The position numbers and the translations under genes were made by a program. Positions 40,306 through 50,448 of a stretch of DNA of 64,000 bases are shown one piece after another; positions within the stretch are counted from its first letter, which is position 1; each line of letters begins with the position of its first letter. This stretch comes from CAVRTM01 sp963724015 (GTDB taxonomy: Bacteria > Actinomycetota > Actinomycetes > Actinomycetales > Dermatophilaceae): assembly GCA_963724015.1 (NCBI GenBank), contig CAVRTM010000014.1, positions 372,001 through 436,000 of the forward strand. Reading direction: 5' to 3'. Below the pieces are notes generated by a model. It saw only the letters and a program-made list of their open reading frames with translations. It was not told the origin of the DNA and ran no database searches.

Positions 40306-41784
40306 ATGGCCACGTCCACATCCGGCACCGAGAGCAACGCCGGCATCCGCAGCACGATCCCGGCCAGGATCGACCGACTCTCGTGGGCGCCGTTCCACAC
40401 CCGGATGGTCCTCGCCCTCGGCGTGGCCTGGGTGCTGGACGGCCTCGAGATCACCATCGCCGGCGGCGTCGGCGCGGTGCTGACCGAGAAGACCACGCTT
40501 GGCCTCTCCTCGGCCACGGTCGGGCTGATCGCCACCGTCTACCTCCTGGGCGAGGTGTTCGGCGCCCTCCTGTTCGGCAAGCTGTCCGACGCCCTCGGTC
40601 GCAAGAACCTGTTCATCATCACCCTCGGGGTCTACCTCGCGGGCAACGCGGCCACCGCGCTGACGTGGGGCAACAGCGGCCTCGCGGTCGCCTTCCTGTA
40701 CCTCACGCGGTTCGTCGCCGGCATGGGCATCGGCGGGGAGTACGCCGCGATCAACTCGGCCATCGACGAGATGATGCCCGCCCGCTACCGCGGCCGGGTC
40801 GACATCGGGGTCAACGGCACCTACTGGGGCGGCGCGATCCTCGGCACCCTCGCCACGCTGTTCCTGCTGAACGTGCTCGACCCCTCGATCGGCTGGCGCC
40901 TCGGCTTCCTGATCGGCCCGGTCATCGGCCTCTGCATCTGGAACGTGCGCCGGCACCTTCCGGAGAGCCCGCGGTGGCTGATCATCCACGGCCGTGAGCG
41001 TGAGGCCGAGGACAGCATCGCCTACATCGAGCACGAGGTGGAGAGCTCCGGCCAGCAGCTCGAGCCGGTCGACGAGAGCCGGGCGATCGAGATCCGCCCG
41101 CAGCCGCCGGTCAACTTCCTGCACCTGGCCAAGGTCCTGTTCGCGCAGTACACCTCGCGGTCCATCCTGAGCGCGACGCTGATGATCACGCAGTCCTTCC
41201 TCTACAACGCCATCTTCTTCACCTACACCCTCGTCCTCACCAAGGTCTACAACATCCCGGCGACGTGGGCCCCGGCGTTCCTCATCGCCTTCGCGGTCGG
41301 CAACCTCGCCGGGCCGCTCACGCTGGGACGACTCTTCGACACGATCGGACGGCGCAAGATGATCGCCGGCACCTACATCGTCTCCGGTGTGCTGCTGGCC
41401 ATCTCGGCAGGCATGTTCCAGGCCGGCCTGCTCAACGCCTACACCCAGACGGTGGCGTGGTGCATCATCTTCTTCTTCGCCTCCTCGGGAGCGAGCGCCG
41501 CCTACCTCACCGTCAGCGAGATCTTCCCGATGGAGATCCGCGCCCAGGCCATCGCCCTGTTCTTCGCAGTGGCGCAGTGCTTCGGCGCCTTCGGCCCGTG
41601 GTTCTACAGCAAGCTGATCGGCGACGGGAGCAACCACGGCCTGCTGACGCTGGGCTACCTCATCGGTGCGGCGGTCATGGTGGTCGGCGGCCTCGTCGAG
41701 GCGTTCCTCGGCATCGACGCCGAGGGCCAGTCGCTGGAGGACGTCGCCTCCCCGCTGTCCGCGGTGAGCCGCTCCAACGCCTGA
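40306..41784 (+). CDS. MFS metabolite:H+ symporter
   Basis: A 492-residue, 12-helix major facilitator of the sugar-porter type: WVLDGLEITIAGGVGAVL in helix 1, GKLSDALGRKNLF as the loop 2-3 motif, ESPRWLIIHGRE after helix 6, and a second GRLFDTIGRRKM between helices 8 and 9. A cytosolic insert follows helix 6. The charged Asp and Glu in helix 1 are common in aromatic-acid and organic-acid symporters, but the substrate cannot be called. GTGAGGAGG precedes the ATG. Frame intact. Confidence 0.88.
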   Translation: MATSTSGTESNAGIRSTIPARIDRLSWAPFHTRMVLALGVAWVLDGLEITIAGGVGAVLTEKTTLGLSSATVGLIATVYLLGEVFGALLFGKLSDALGRKNLFIITLGVYLAGNAATALTWGNSGLAVAFLYLTRFVAGMGIGGEYAAINSAIDEMMPARYRGRVDIGVNGTYWGGAILGTLATLFLLNVLDPSIGWRLGFLIGPVIGLCIWNVRRHLPESPRWLIIHGREREAEDSIAYIEHEVESSGQQLEPVDESRAIEIRPQPPVNFLHLAKVLFAQYTSRSILSATLMITQSFLYNAIFFTYTLVLTKVYNIPATWAPAFLIAFAVGNLAGPLTLGRLFDTIGRRKMIAGTYIVSGVLLAISAGMFQAGLLNAYTQTVAWCIIFFFASSGASAAYLTVSEIFPMEIRAQAIALFFAVAQCFGAFGPWFYSKLIGDGSNHGLLTLGYLIGAAVMVVGGLVEAFLGIDAEGQSLEDVASPLSAVSRSNA

Positions 41785-41809
41785 GGCCCCACACCGCCAG
41801 GAGCACAGC

Positions 41810-41853
41810 GGTACGGCGCCGGGGCCCTCCCAGGAGGGCGCCGGCGCCGTACC
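41810..41853. terminator. Bidirectional terminator between convergent genes
   Basis: ggtacggcgccgg pairs with ccggcgccgtacc (13 bp), with an inner ccctcccaggaggg hairpin in the loop. It lies between the ends of the MFS gene (+) and the universal stress gene (-). Confidence 0.85.
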
Positions 41854-41868
41854 TCCGCGGGAAGGACA

Positions 41869-42870
41869 TCAGGACAGTGCGAGGTCGTGCAGCGCCGCGA
41901 GCTGGCCGCGGCGGACGACCGCGACCGGGCAGCGGGCGTGCTGCAGAACCTTGCGGCTCACCGAGCCCAGCAGCAGGCTGGCGAACCCGCCGCGCCCGCG
42001 GCTGCCGACCACCAGCAGCTCGGCCTCGGACGAGGCGGTCACCAGGGCGTCGGCCGTGCTCATGCGGGCGAGGACGCGGGCGACCTTGACCTCCGGGCAC
42101 CGGGCTCTCCACGGCGCCAGGATCCCGTCGATGGCGCCCCGGTTGGTGGCGCCCACCTCGTTCCAGTCGACCGGCATCGAGGGGGCCAGCAGGACCGGGT
42201 CGACCCACCAGGCGTGCAGCGCCACCAGGCCGAGCCCGCGGGTGGCGGCCTGGGCGAACGCGAACCCGACGGCGTCCGCGGCCTCAGGGGAGTCGTCCAC
42301 GCCGACCACGACCTGCCCGGCGAACAGCGCCGCCAGCGTCGGGGGAGGACCCTCGGACGCCGCGACCTCGATCTCGCCGCTCCCATCGGCGCCGGCCGCC
42401 GCGGCTTCCTCGGTCGGGGGCGAGGGTACGACGACCACGGGGCAGGTCGCGTGCGCGGCCACCGACAAGGACACCGACCCGTGGGAGGCTCCCCGTGGTG
42501 GGCGTTCGTGCCGGCCGACCACCAGCAAGGTCGCGTTCTGCGACGCCGTCACGAGTCCCGCATCGGGGCTGGTGCCGGCCAGCGTGGCGGTCAGCGGGAG
42601 CTCGGGATGCCGGGACCGAACCCGCTCCGCGGCCTCCTCCAGGAGGGTGGACGCGCGCGTCCGCATCTTGCCCTCGACGCTGGCCAGGTCGCCCACCGGC
42701 AGCGGGTACCCGTAGCCCCAGGGGTAGAGCTGCTCACGCGCGTAGGCATGCAGCACGCGGACGGGTGCCCCCCGGCGTGCGGCCTCCTGACAGGCCCACT
42801 CCAGGGCGTCGTCGCTGTCGTGGTCCTGGTAGCCCACCACGACGGGGCCCTGCGAGGTGGTGCTGGTCAT
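41869..42870 (-). CDS. Universal stress protein with two Usp domains
   Basis: A 333-residue tandem Usp protein. Domain 1 starts PVVVGYQDHDSDDALEWA and ends LLVVGRHERPPRGASHGSVS. Domain 2 starts QVVVGVDDSPEAADAV and carries the ATP-binding LLVVGSRGRGGFASLLLGSVS. The second domain keeps the G-x2-G-x9-G(S) motif; the first is less canonical. Tandem Usp proteins in actinobacteria often respond to hypoxia or dormancy. GGAGGACCC precedes the ATG. Confidence 0.9.
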   Translation of the reverse strand: MTSTTSQGPVVVGYQDHDSDDALEWACQEAARRGAPVRVLHAYAREQLYPWGYGYPLPVGDLASVEGKMRTRASTLLEEAAERVRSRHPELPLTATLAGTSPDAGLVTASQNATLLVVGRHERPPRGASHGSVSLSVAAHATCPVVVVPSPPTEEAAAAGADGSGEIEVAASEGPPPTLAALFAGQVVVGVDDSPEAADAVGFAFAQAATRGLGLVALHAWWVDPVLLAPSMPVDWNEVGATNRGAIDGILAPWRARCPEVKVARVLARMSTADALVTASSEAELLVVGSRGRGGFASLLLGSVSRKVLQHARCPVAVVRRGQLAALHDLALS

Positions 42871-43031
42871 GGGTCCTCCTCGGTGTCGGGGTCAACTGTG
42901 GGCCGGTGGTGTCGGACCCGCACGGGTCCTTCGTCCTACGTCGGCCGGGCCCGGGCCGGTCGACCGCGCTCGACGGTCAGCGGCCGCTCCAGGCCGCCCG
43001 TCCCGGTCCGTTGGCGCACTACGCTGTGCCC

Positions 43032-43745
43032 GTGACCGACGACGCCGCGACCCCGCCGCCCGTGTCCACCCCCCGCCCAGACGCGCCGGCGACCGGCGCG
43101 ACCGGTGAGCCCAGTGCGACCGGACCGGACGACGCGACGTACGCCGTAGGCACTCCCGGTGGCGCCCGCATCGTGGTGGCTGAGGACGAGACGCTGATCC
43201 GGCTGGACCTGGCCGAGATGCTGGGCGAAGCCGGCTACGACGTCGTGGGCCAGGCCGGCAACGGCGAGCAGGCCATCGAGCTGGCCCGTGAGCTGCGGCC
43301 CGACCTCGTGGTCATGGACGTCAAGATGCCGGTGCTCGACGGCATCAGCGCCGCCGAGGTGATCGGCAAGGAACGCCTCGCCCCGGTGGTGATGCTGACC
43401 GCGTTCAGCCAGAAGGAGCTGGTCGAGCGGGCGCGCGACGCCGGCGTGATGGCGTACGTCGTCAAGCCGTTCACGGCGGCCGACCTCATCCCCGCCATCG
43501 ACATCGCGCGCTCGCGCTGGCTCGAGGTGCACGCCCTCGAGGCGGAGATCGCCGACCTGGGGGAGCGCCTGGCGACCCGCAAGGCGGTGGACCGGGCCAA
43601 GGGAATCCTCATGGGGCAGCTCAAGATCACCGAGGCCGAGGCGTTCCGGTGGATCCAGAAGACCGCGATGGACCGGCGCCTGGGCATGCGCGAGGTGGCC
43701 GAGGCCGTCGTCACCGGCCTGCCGGCGCGCGGCAGCGGCGACTGA
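43032..43745 (+). CDS. pdtaR: ANTAR-domain response regulator
   Basis: A 237-residue protein with an acidic, low-complexity start and a receiver domain: RIVVAEDETLIRLDLAEML, phospho-acceptor Asp in LVVMDVKMPVLDG near residue 96, conserved VKPF. A linker helix follows, then a C-terminal ANTAR RNA-binding domain (RKAVDRAKGILMGQLKITEAEAFRWIQ in part). ANTAR regulators bind paired hairpins in mRNA to prevent termination. This resembles PdtaR of mycobacteria, whose kinase PdtaS is not in the window. TACGCT six bases before the GTG suggests a leaderless start. Confidence 0.9.
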   Translation: MTDDAATPPPVSTPRPDAPATGATGEPSATGPDDATYAVGTPGGARIVVAEDETLIRLDLAEMLGEAGYDVVGQAGNGEQAIELARELRPDLVVMDVKMPVLDGISAAEVIGKERLAPVVMLTAFSQKELVERARDAGVMAYVVKPFTAADLIPAIDIARSRWLEVHALEAEIADLGERLATRKAVDRAKGILMGQLKITEAEAFRWIQKTAMDRRLGMREVAEAVVTGLPARGSGD

Positions 43746-43912
43746 GGGCCGGCGCCAGGACCGCCCGACCCGGTTTGGTCACGACACGGACACCATTCCC
43801 CGCAAGGAGGTGCCGTGGGTCACGCCTCCCGGTCTAGTGTTCCCACTGATCCCCCGCTCGGGGGAAGACGGCGTCGTGTGCGCGGCGTCATCGGTGGCAT
43901 CAGGAGGAGTTC

Positions 43913-45051
43913 GTGCGTTCTCTCATCAAGTACGGCGCGCCGGTCGTGGTCGCTGCACTGGCCCTGTCCGGGTGTGGCACCAAGGGCGGCAGCACCGCCT
44001 CCGGCGGCGGCAGCAGCAGTGCGAAGTGCGATGCCAAGATCGGCATGTTCGGCGCGCTGACCGGTCCGAACGCCAACCTCGGCATCTACATCCAGAACGG
44101 CGTCAAGCTGGCCCTCAGCCAGTACAACGACAAGAACGCCAACTGCAAGGTGACCCTGGCGAACTTCGACTCCCAGGGTGACCCGACGCAGGCCCCCGGC
44201 CTGGCGAAGACGGCCATCGACGACAAGACCATCGTCGGCATCGTCGGCCCGGCCTTCTCCGGTGAGTCCAAGGCCGCCGACCCGCTGTTCAACGAGGCCG
44301 GCCTGGTGACGATCACCCCCTCGGCCACCAACCCGACCCTGGCCGACAACGGCTGGAAGACCTTCTTCCGCGCGCTCGGCAACGACGCGACGCAGGGACC
44401 CGCGGCGGCGAAGTACATCAAGGACACGCGTCAAGTCGACCAAGACGTTCGTCATCGACGACGCCTCCGAGTACGGCAAGGGCCTGGCGGACATCGTCCG
44501 CAAGGACCTCGGTGCCCAGGTCGTCGGCAACGACAGCATCCAGCAGAAGCAGACGGACTTCGGGCCGTCCGTCACCAAGGTCAAGGCCTCCGGCGCCGAC
44601 ACGCTGTTCTTCGGTGGTTACTCCCCGGAGGCCGCGCCGCTGATCAAGCAGCTGCGCGACGCCGGCTGGAAGGGCACCTTCGTGGTGGCCGACGGCGTCA
44701 AGGACCAGTCGTTCATCGACAACGCCAAGAGCGCTGCCGAGGGCACGATCATCACCTGCCCGTGTACGCCGCCCAACGCGGCGCCGGAGTTCGCTGCCGC
44801 CTACAAGAAGGCGTACAACTCCGACCCCAACACCTACTCCGGTGAAGGGTTCGACTCCGCCCAGATCCTGCTCGACGGCATCGCCGCCGGCAAGGACCGC
44901 TCCAGCATGGTCGACTTCGTGAAGACCTACGACAAGAAGGGCGTCACCAAGCAGCTGAAGTTCGACGCCAAGGGTGAGTCGTCGGAGATCCACGTCTACG
45001 CCTACAAGGTCGCAGAACGGCAAGATCGTGCCGATCGGCGAGATCAAGTAG
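43913..45051 (+). CDS. livK: Branched-chain amino acid ABC transporter, substrate-binding lipoprotein (two frame breaks)
   Basis: Exported solute receptor. The lipobox ALALSGC puts the lipid-bearing Cys at residue 21, followed by a Gly/Ser linker. The Leu/Ile/Val-binding fold shows KIGMFGALTGPNANLG, GIVGPAFSGESKAA, TPSATNPTLADNGWKTFF and FFGGYSPEAAPLIKQL. Removing one base near 44429 and one near 45013 gives 378 residues ending QNGKIVPIGEIK. AGGAGGAG precedes the GTG. TAGTGT at 43835-43840 is a plausible -10 box. Confidence 0.9.
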
Positions 45052-45068
45052 CACCGAAGAGCACGGCA

Positions 45069-45108
45069 TCAAGAGGCGGTCGGGGCATCTGCTCCGACCG
45101 CCTCTTGA
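45069..45108 (+). terminator. Strong hairpin between livK and livH
   Basis: A perfect 15-bp stem (tcaagaggcggtcgg with ccgaccgcctcttga) around a 10-base loop, 17 bases after the livK stop. There is no T tract. Such hairpins after receptor genes usually stabilise that mRNA segment or reduce read-through, giving more receptor than permease. Confidence 0.75.
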
Positions 45109-45165
45109 CAGCCTGACCGGCGCCAGGCGCAGAGCGCCCTGCGCGGCCCGAGGAGGCCAGGAACG

Positions 45166-46159
45166 ATGCAGTACCTGATTGACAACTTCTTCTCGCTCAC
45201 CACGACCGGAATCACCCTCGGAGCGGTCTACGCACTGGTGGCACTCGGATACACGCTGGTCTACGGCGTGCTGCGGCTGATCAACTTCGCCCACTCCGAG
45301 GTCTTCATGTACGGCACGTTCGCGGCGCTGTGGGCCGTGATGGCGCTGGGCGGGCACTCGGGTGCGAGCGTCCCCTCCGTGGTCGGTTGGGTGGTGGCGA
45401 TGTTCGTCGCCGCGATGGTGACGTCGGGGGCGATCGCGGTCGGGCTCGAGCGGTTCGCCTACCGGCCGCTGCGCAAACGCAACGCGCCCGCCGCTGATCG
45501 CGCTGATCTCGGCCATCGGCGCGTCGTTCGTGCTGTCTGAGCTGATGGGCCTGCGCGACAAGCTGTTCGCCGTCGTCGGCCTCGACCGCACGCTGGACGC
45601 CTACGTCGGCCGGGCCCGCAACAACGCCGGCCTGCCCGAGATCCTCACGCCAGCAGGCCGTGTTCCCGCTCTTCGACTACGAGGTGACCAACGTCGACAT
45701 CCTCGTCGTCGTCGGCGCCATCGTCATGATGATCGTGCTCGACCAGTTCGTGCGGCGCTCCCGGCTCGGCCGCGGCATCCGCGCCGTCGCGCAGGACCCG
45801 GAGGCCGCCGCGCTGATGGGCGTCAACCGTGACCGCGTCATCCAGGTGACCTTCCTCGTCGGTGGCATCATGGCCGGCGCGGCCGCGGCGCTCTACATGC
45901 TGCGCATCAACATCACCCGCTACGACGCCGGGTTCCTCCTCGGCGTCAAGGCGTTCACCGCGGCTGTCCTCGGAGGCATCGGCAACCTGCGCGGGGCGCT
46001 GGTCGGCGGGTTCGTCCTCGGACTGGCCGAGAACTACGGGTCGGCGATCGTCGGGCACCCAGTGGAAGGACGTCGTCGCATTCGTCCTGCTGGTCGTGAT
46101 CCTGCTGTTCCGGCCCACAGGCCTGCTGGGCGAGTCGCTTGGGAAGGGCACGGGCATGA
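45166..46159 (+). CDS. livH: Branched-chain amino acid ABC transporter permease LivH (four frame breaks)
   Basis: Inner-membrane permease. Segments in order: GITLGAVYALVALGYTLVYG, RLINFAHSEVFMYG, ALISAIGASFVLSE, DQFVRRSRLGRGIRAVAQDP with EAAALMGVNRDRV (the EAA-like loop), and GVKAFTAAVLGGIGNLRGAL. Breaks near 45493, 45649, 46057 and 46131 are each cured by removing one base. That gives 329 residues ending ESLGRARA and a stop overlapping the livM ATG. Confidence 0.88.
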
Positions 46160-47271
46160 GCGTCTTCACCACAGCCATGGACCGCGTCAGGGATCTGCCG
46201 AAGCCGGCCAGGATCGCCCTGTGGGCCGTCTTCGTCGTCTTCCTCTTCGTCCTGCCGCTGCTGAACATCCCGGTCATCACCACGCCGGACTCCGACTTCG
46301 GCGGCGTGCTGTTCACCGTCTCGACCTACGTCCTCGTGGCCCTCGGGCTGAACATCGTCGTCGGCTACGCCGGCCTGCTGGACCTCGGCTACGTCGGCTT
46401 CTACGCCATCGGCGCCTACACCGTCGGTGTCCTCGGGTCGGCGCACGCCAAGATCCCGTGGCTGCTGTGCGTGCCGATCGCGGTCGTCGCGGCGCTGATC
46501 TCCGGCCTCATCCTCGGTGCTCCGACGCTGCGGGTCCGCGGCGACTACCTCGCCATCGTCACGCTCGGCTTCGGCGAGATCGTCCGGCTGACGCTGGTCA
46601 ACCGCCTGGCTCGGCGCGGCGGCCGGCATCACCGAGGTGCCCCGGCCGCCCGAGCGTGTCGCTGTTCGACGTACCGCGGCTCGACTGGTCAGCCGGGCCG
46701 CCGGTGGTCGACCTGGACAACCAGACCACGTTCCTGAAGTTCGGCATCAGCGACCAGATCCCTTACTACTGGCTCGCGCTCATGGTGATCATCGTCGTCA
46801 TGTTCTTCGACAAGCTGGTCAAGGACAGCCGCGTCGGTCGCGCGTGGGAGGCCACCCGCGAGGACGAGGACGCCGCCGAGCTGATGGGCGTGCCGACCTT
46901 CCGGTTCAAGCTCCTGGCGTTCGCGATGGGTGCCTTCATCGGCGGGCTCTCCGGGGCGCTGTTCGCCGGCAAGCAGGGCTTCATCTCCCCGGACAGCTTC
47001 CCGCTGCTGCTGTCCATCCTGTTCGTCGCCGCGGTCGTGGTCGGTGGCCAGGGCAACCGCTGGGGCGCGGTCGTCGGCGGCATCGTCGTGGCCTACTTCC
47101 CGGAGCGGTTCCGCGAGTTCCAGGACTGGCGCGTGCTCGTGTTCGGCCTGGCGCTGATGGCGCTGGCCATCTTCCGGCCGCAGGGCCTGCTGCCACCCCG
47201 GCGTACCCTCAGGGCGAAGAAGGCCGACGACAAGCTCGAGGCGCTCGAGGAGGGCACCGCTCAATGTCTGA
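46156..47271 (+). CDS. livM: Branched-chain amino acid ABC transporter permease LivM (three frame breaks)
   Basis: Second permease, about 370 residues. Features are YVLVALGLNIVVGYAGLLDLG, FYAIGAYTVGVL, APTLRVRGDYLAIVTLGFGEI, AWEATREDEDAAELMGVPTF (EAA loop) and VVVGGQGNRWGAVVGG. Breaks near 46611 and 46660, and one close to the end, are cured by one-base removals. The stop would then fall at 47269-47271, overlapping the livG ATG by eight bases. Confidence 0.87.
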
Positions 47272-48098
47272 GGACATCCAGACCCAGCCACCGGCCGAGG
47301 TCGCGGCACCGACGGACAGGCGCAACCGCATCCTGGAGGTCGACGACGTCACCCTCCGGTTCGGCGGCGTGGTCGCCCTCAACGAGGTGAGCTTCCACAT
47401 CAACGAGGGCGAGATCCTCGGCCTGATCGGGCCCAACGGCGCCGGCAAGACCACGTGCTTCAACGTGATGACCGGCGTCTACCAGCCCACCTCCGGCTCG
47501 GTGCGGTTCCAGGGCGAGCCGCTCGGGCAGCGCAAGAAGTTCGAGATCACCAAGCTCGGCATCGCGCGCACGTTCCAGAACATCCGGCTCTTCGCCAACA
47601 TGACGGCGCTCGAGAACGTCATGGTCGGCGCCGACGCGCGCCACCGGACCGGTGTCGGCTCGGCGATGTTCCGCCTGCCGCGGCACCGCAAGGAGGAGGC
47701 GGAGGGCCGCGAGCGCGCGCAGGAGCTGCTCGACTTCATGGGACTCGGCCGCAAGGCGGACGAGCTCGCCCGCAACCTGCCGTACGGCGACCAGCGTCGC
47801 CTCGAGATCGCCCGCGCCCTGGCGACCGGCCCCAAGCTGCTGTGTCTCGACGAGCCGGCGGCCGGGCTTCAACCCGGCCGAGAAGCGCACCCTGATGGAC
47901 CTGATCCGCAAGATCCGCGACCAGGGCTACACGGTGCTGCTGATCGAGCACGACATGAAGCTGGTGATGGGCGTGACCGACCGCATCGTCGTGCTGGAGT
48001 TCGGCCGCAAGATCGCCGAGGGCCTGCCTGCCGAGATCCGAGACAACCCGGCTGTCATCGCCGCGTACCTGGGAGTTGACGAAGAAGATGCTTCTTGA
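47264..48098 (+). CDS. livG: Branched-chain amino acid ABC transporter ATPase LivG (one frame break)
   Basis: Cytosolic ATPase. Walker A GLIGPNGAGKTTCFNVMTGV near residue 61, Q-loop IARTFQNIRLFANMTALENVMVG, an atypical signature LPYGDQRRLEIARAL that is normal for LivG, Walker B LLCLDEPAAG, and the LivG-specific insert after the Q-loop. Removing one G near 47867 restores AGFNPAEKR and gives 277 residues. It overlaps livF by 11 bases. Confidence 0.92.
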
Positions 48099-48811
48099 GG
48101 TTCGGGGCCTGTGCGTCAACTACGGGCGCATCGAGGCCATCCGCGACATCTCCTTCACCGTCGAGGAGGGGGAGATCGTCACCCTCATCGGGGCCAACGG
48201 CGCCGGCAAGACCACGACGATGAAGACCGTCTCGGGGCTGCGCCCCGTCCGGGCGGGCACCGTCGTCTTCCAGGGCAAGGACATCACGGACATGCCGGCG
48301 CACGAGCGTCCGGTGCTGGGGATCTCCCAGTCGCCCGAGGGCCGCGGGCTGCTTCGTCGGCATGACGGTCAACGAGAACCTCGACATGGGGACCTACGCG
48401 CGCGCCGACCGCAAGGACCGCAAGGTCATCGAGCAGGACCGCGAGCGGGTGTTCGACCTGTTCCCGCGGCTGAAGGAGCGCAGCAACCAGGCCGCCGGGT
48501 CGATGTCCGGTGGCGAGCAGCAGATGCTCGCCATGGGCCGCGCGCTCATGTCCCGGCCCAAGCTGCTGCTGCTCGACGAGCCGTCGATGGGTCTGGCGCC
48601 CAAGCTGATCAAGCAGATCTTCGACATCATCACCGAGATCAACAGCCAGGGCACCACGGTGCTGCTCGTGGAGCAGAACGCCGCCCAGGCGCTCAAGCGG
48701 GCGCACCGGGCCTACATCCTGGAGACCGGGGAGATCGTCCGCGAGGGCACCGGCGCCGAGCTCGCCGCCGACGACTCGGTCAAGGCGGCCTACCTCGGCG
48801 GCGAGGTCTAG
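48088..48811 (+). CDS. livF: Branched-chain amino acid ABC transporter ATPase LivF (one frame break)
   Basis: Second ATPase of the complex. Walker A TLIGANGAGKTTTMKTVSGL, signature SMSGGEQQMLAMGRALMSRP, Walker B LLLLDEPSMGLAPKL and H-loop-equivalent LLVEQNAAQAL, in which Gln/Asn replaces His, as usual in LivF. Removing one G near 48353 gives 240 residues with RGLFVGMTVNENL. ATG 48088 is preferred over an upstream TTG at 48076. Confidence 0.92.
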
Positions 48812-48823
48812 CGTCTGACCCGC

Positions 48824-48874
48824 GGCTGCCCGCGGTGATCCCGCGGTGACCGCCGCCGGGCAGCACGGGCAGCC
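48824..48874. terminator. Hairpin between convergent livF and DUF554 genes
   Basis: ggctgcccg at 48824-48832 pairs with cgggcagcc at 48866-48874. An alternative partner gccgggcagc lies inside the loop. Probably ends transcription from one or both sides. Confidence 0.5.
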
Positions 48875-48883
48875 CTCGACGAC

Positions 48884-49669
48884 TCAGCGCAGGGCGACGA
48901 CCAGCTGGGTGAGCAGGGGAGCGACGAGCAGGGCGGGGAGCAGGTCGCCGACCGGGATGTCCCTGATCCGCAGCAGCCGCAGCGAGATGCCGACCAGCAT
49001 CAGGCCGCCGGTGGCGGTCAGGGCGGCGATGTGCGCGTCCGGCAGCAGTGAGCCCAGGAGCACCCCGAGCAGGGTGAGCAGGCCCTGCACCACGAGCACC
49101 GACCCGGCCGACAGCAGCACGCCGATGCCGAACGACGACGCGAAGGCGATGGCGGCGAACCCGTCCAGCACCGACTTCAGCGTCAGCTGGTCGATGCCGC
49201 GGCCGAGCCCGTCGGACAGCGATCCCAGGATGGTGAGGGGCCCGACGCAGAACAGCAGCGACGCGCTCAGCCACCCCTCGATGAACCGCTCGCGCGCACG
49301 GTGGTCCTGCCCGGTCTCCTCGGCGCCGACCAGCGTGGGTCGCCGGGCGAGCCGGTCCTGGATCACCCCGGCCAGGCCCTCGAGGCGCTCCTCGATCCGC
49401 AGCAACGATCCGCCGATGCCGCCGATCAGCAGGCTGCCGAGGACGATCAGCACGGGAGCCCCGTTGCCCACCGACGCGGCGAACGACCGGTCGGTCACGC
49501 TCACCGCTGACAGGCCCGCCATGAGCAGCGTGGTGAGGCCCAGGCAGTCGGTGACCACCGACCGGGTGCGGTCCGGGAGCCGGTGACCGACCGCCATACC
49601 GAGCAGTGACCCGACCACGACGGTCGTGACGTTGATGAGGGTCCCGAGACCGGGGAAGGCGCCGTCCAC
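48884..49669 (-). CDS. DUF554 membrane protein
   Basis: A 261-residue protein with about six or seven hydrophobic segments. The DUF554 pattern is visible: GTLINVTTVVVGSLLGMAVG at the start, ASVGNGAPVLIVLGSLLIGG, EGWLSASLLFCVGPLTILGS with the conserved C-x-G-P, and AIAFASSFGIGVLLSA. Relatives include YdfK; the role is uncertain. GTG 49669 is preferred over ATG 49696 because TAGGGT at 49682-49677 on this strand sits seven bases upstream. Confidence 0.85.
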   Translation of the reverse strand: MDGAFPGLGTLINVTTVVVGSLLGMAVGHRLPDRTRSVVTDCLGLTTLLMAGLSAVSVTDRSFAASVGNGAPVLIVLGSLLIGGIGGSLLRIEERLEGLAGVIQDRLARRPTLVGAEETGQDHRARERFIEGWLSASLLFCVGPLTILGSLSDGLGRGIDQLTLKSVLDGFAAIAFASSFGIGVLLSAGSVLVVQGLLTLLGVLLGSLLPDAHIAALTATGGLMLVGISLRLLRIRDIPVGDLLPALLVAPLLTQLVVALR

Positions 49670-49827
49670 CCAGCACACCCTAGGTGCAGGTTTCAACCAA
49701 TCCGGCGGACCCCTTCACGGCGCGATCCGCCGGGCCCTAGAGTCTGGTCTTGGTCGCGCGTCCTTGATCGGTCCGTGACCTCCGGGTGGGGGCCCGGGCC
49801 ACGTCGTGCCCAGCCAAGGAGGAGTTC

Positions 49828-50409
49828 GTGTCTCGTCCCCAGGTCAGCGTGCAGCCGGTCACCACCGAGCTGCAGCCCGAGTTCACCCGCCTCTGGACCA
49901 CCGCTCGCGTCGAGGCCGGGTCGACACCGGACGCCGCCCAGCGCGCCGCCACCGAGGGCCGCATCGCCGACGCCCTCGCCCGCGACGACGTGATGGCCTA
50001 CCTCGCCCTGACCGGCGGCACGGCCGCCGGCTTCATGGTGCTGACCACGAGCCCCCTGTCCGGCCTCATCGACGCCCCGTCCGTGTCCGTCGACCAGCTC
50101 TACGTCGTGCCGGAGTCCCGCCGCTCCGGGGTGGCCCACGCCCTCCTGGCACGGGCCGCCGGCTTCGCCGAGACCCTCGGCTGCGAGCAGGTCGCCACCT
50201 GCGTGCCGGCCCAGGCCCGCGAGGCCAACCGCTTCTTCGCTCGGCTCGGCTTCTCCTCCTCCGTCGTCCGCCGGGTCACCCCCACCAGCGCCCTGCGGCG
50301 CCGGCTCGCCCGCGAGGAGCCCCGCGCCGGCCTCGACCAGGTGCTCTCGCGTCGCCGGTCCCTGCGCGCCCGCGCCGCCCGCGGGACGTCGCACCTGATC
50401 GGCGGCTGA
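49828..50409 (+). CDS. GNAT-family N-acetyltransferase
   Basis: A 193-residue protein with a GNAT core: SVDQLYVVPESRRSGVAHALLARAAGFAE (motif A with R-x2-G-V-A) and EANRFFARLGFSSS (motif B). It has an extended N-terminus and a basic C-terminal tail with RRRSLRARAARG. The substrate is unknown. AAGGAGGAG precedes the GTG. TTCACG at 49714 and TAGAGT at 49738 (18-base spacing) make a plausible promoter. Confidence 0.8.
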   Translation: MSRPQVSVQPVTTELQPEFTRLWTTARVEAGSTPDAAQRAATEGRIADALARDDVMAYLALTGGTAAGFMVLTTSPLSGLIDAPSVSVDQLYVVPESRRSGVAHALLARAAGFAETLGCEQVATCVPAQAREANRFFARLGFSSSVVRRVTPTSALRRRLAREEPRAGLDQVLSRRRSLRARAARGTSHLIGG

Positions 50410-50418
50410 CCCGGCCGG

Positions 50419-50444
50419 GTCCGCCCTCCTCTGTCCGGGCGGAC
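50419..50444. terminator. Hairpin between convergent genes
   Basis: gtccgccc and gggcggac form a perfect 8-bp stem between the GNAT gene end and the thioesterase gene end. Confidence 0.65.
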
Positions 50445-50448
50445 TGCC

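Noticed and set aside
43810..44181. Small frame overlapping the livK start
   Set aside because: It has a good GGAGG-GTG but no conserved content and runs out of frame into livK.
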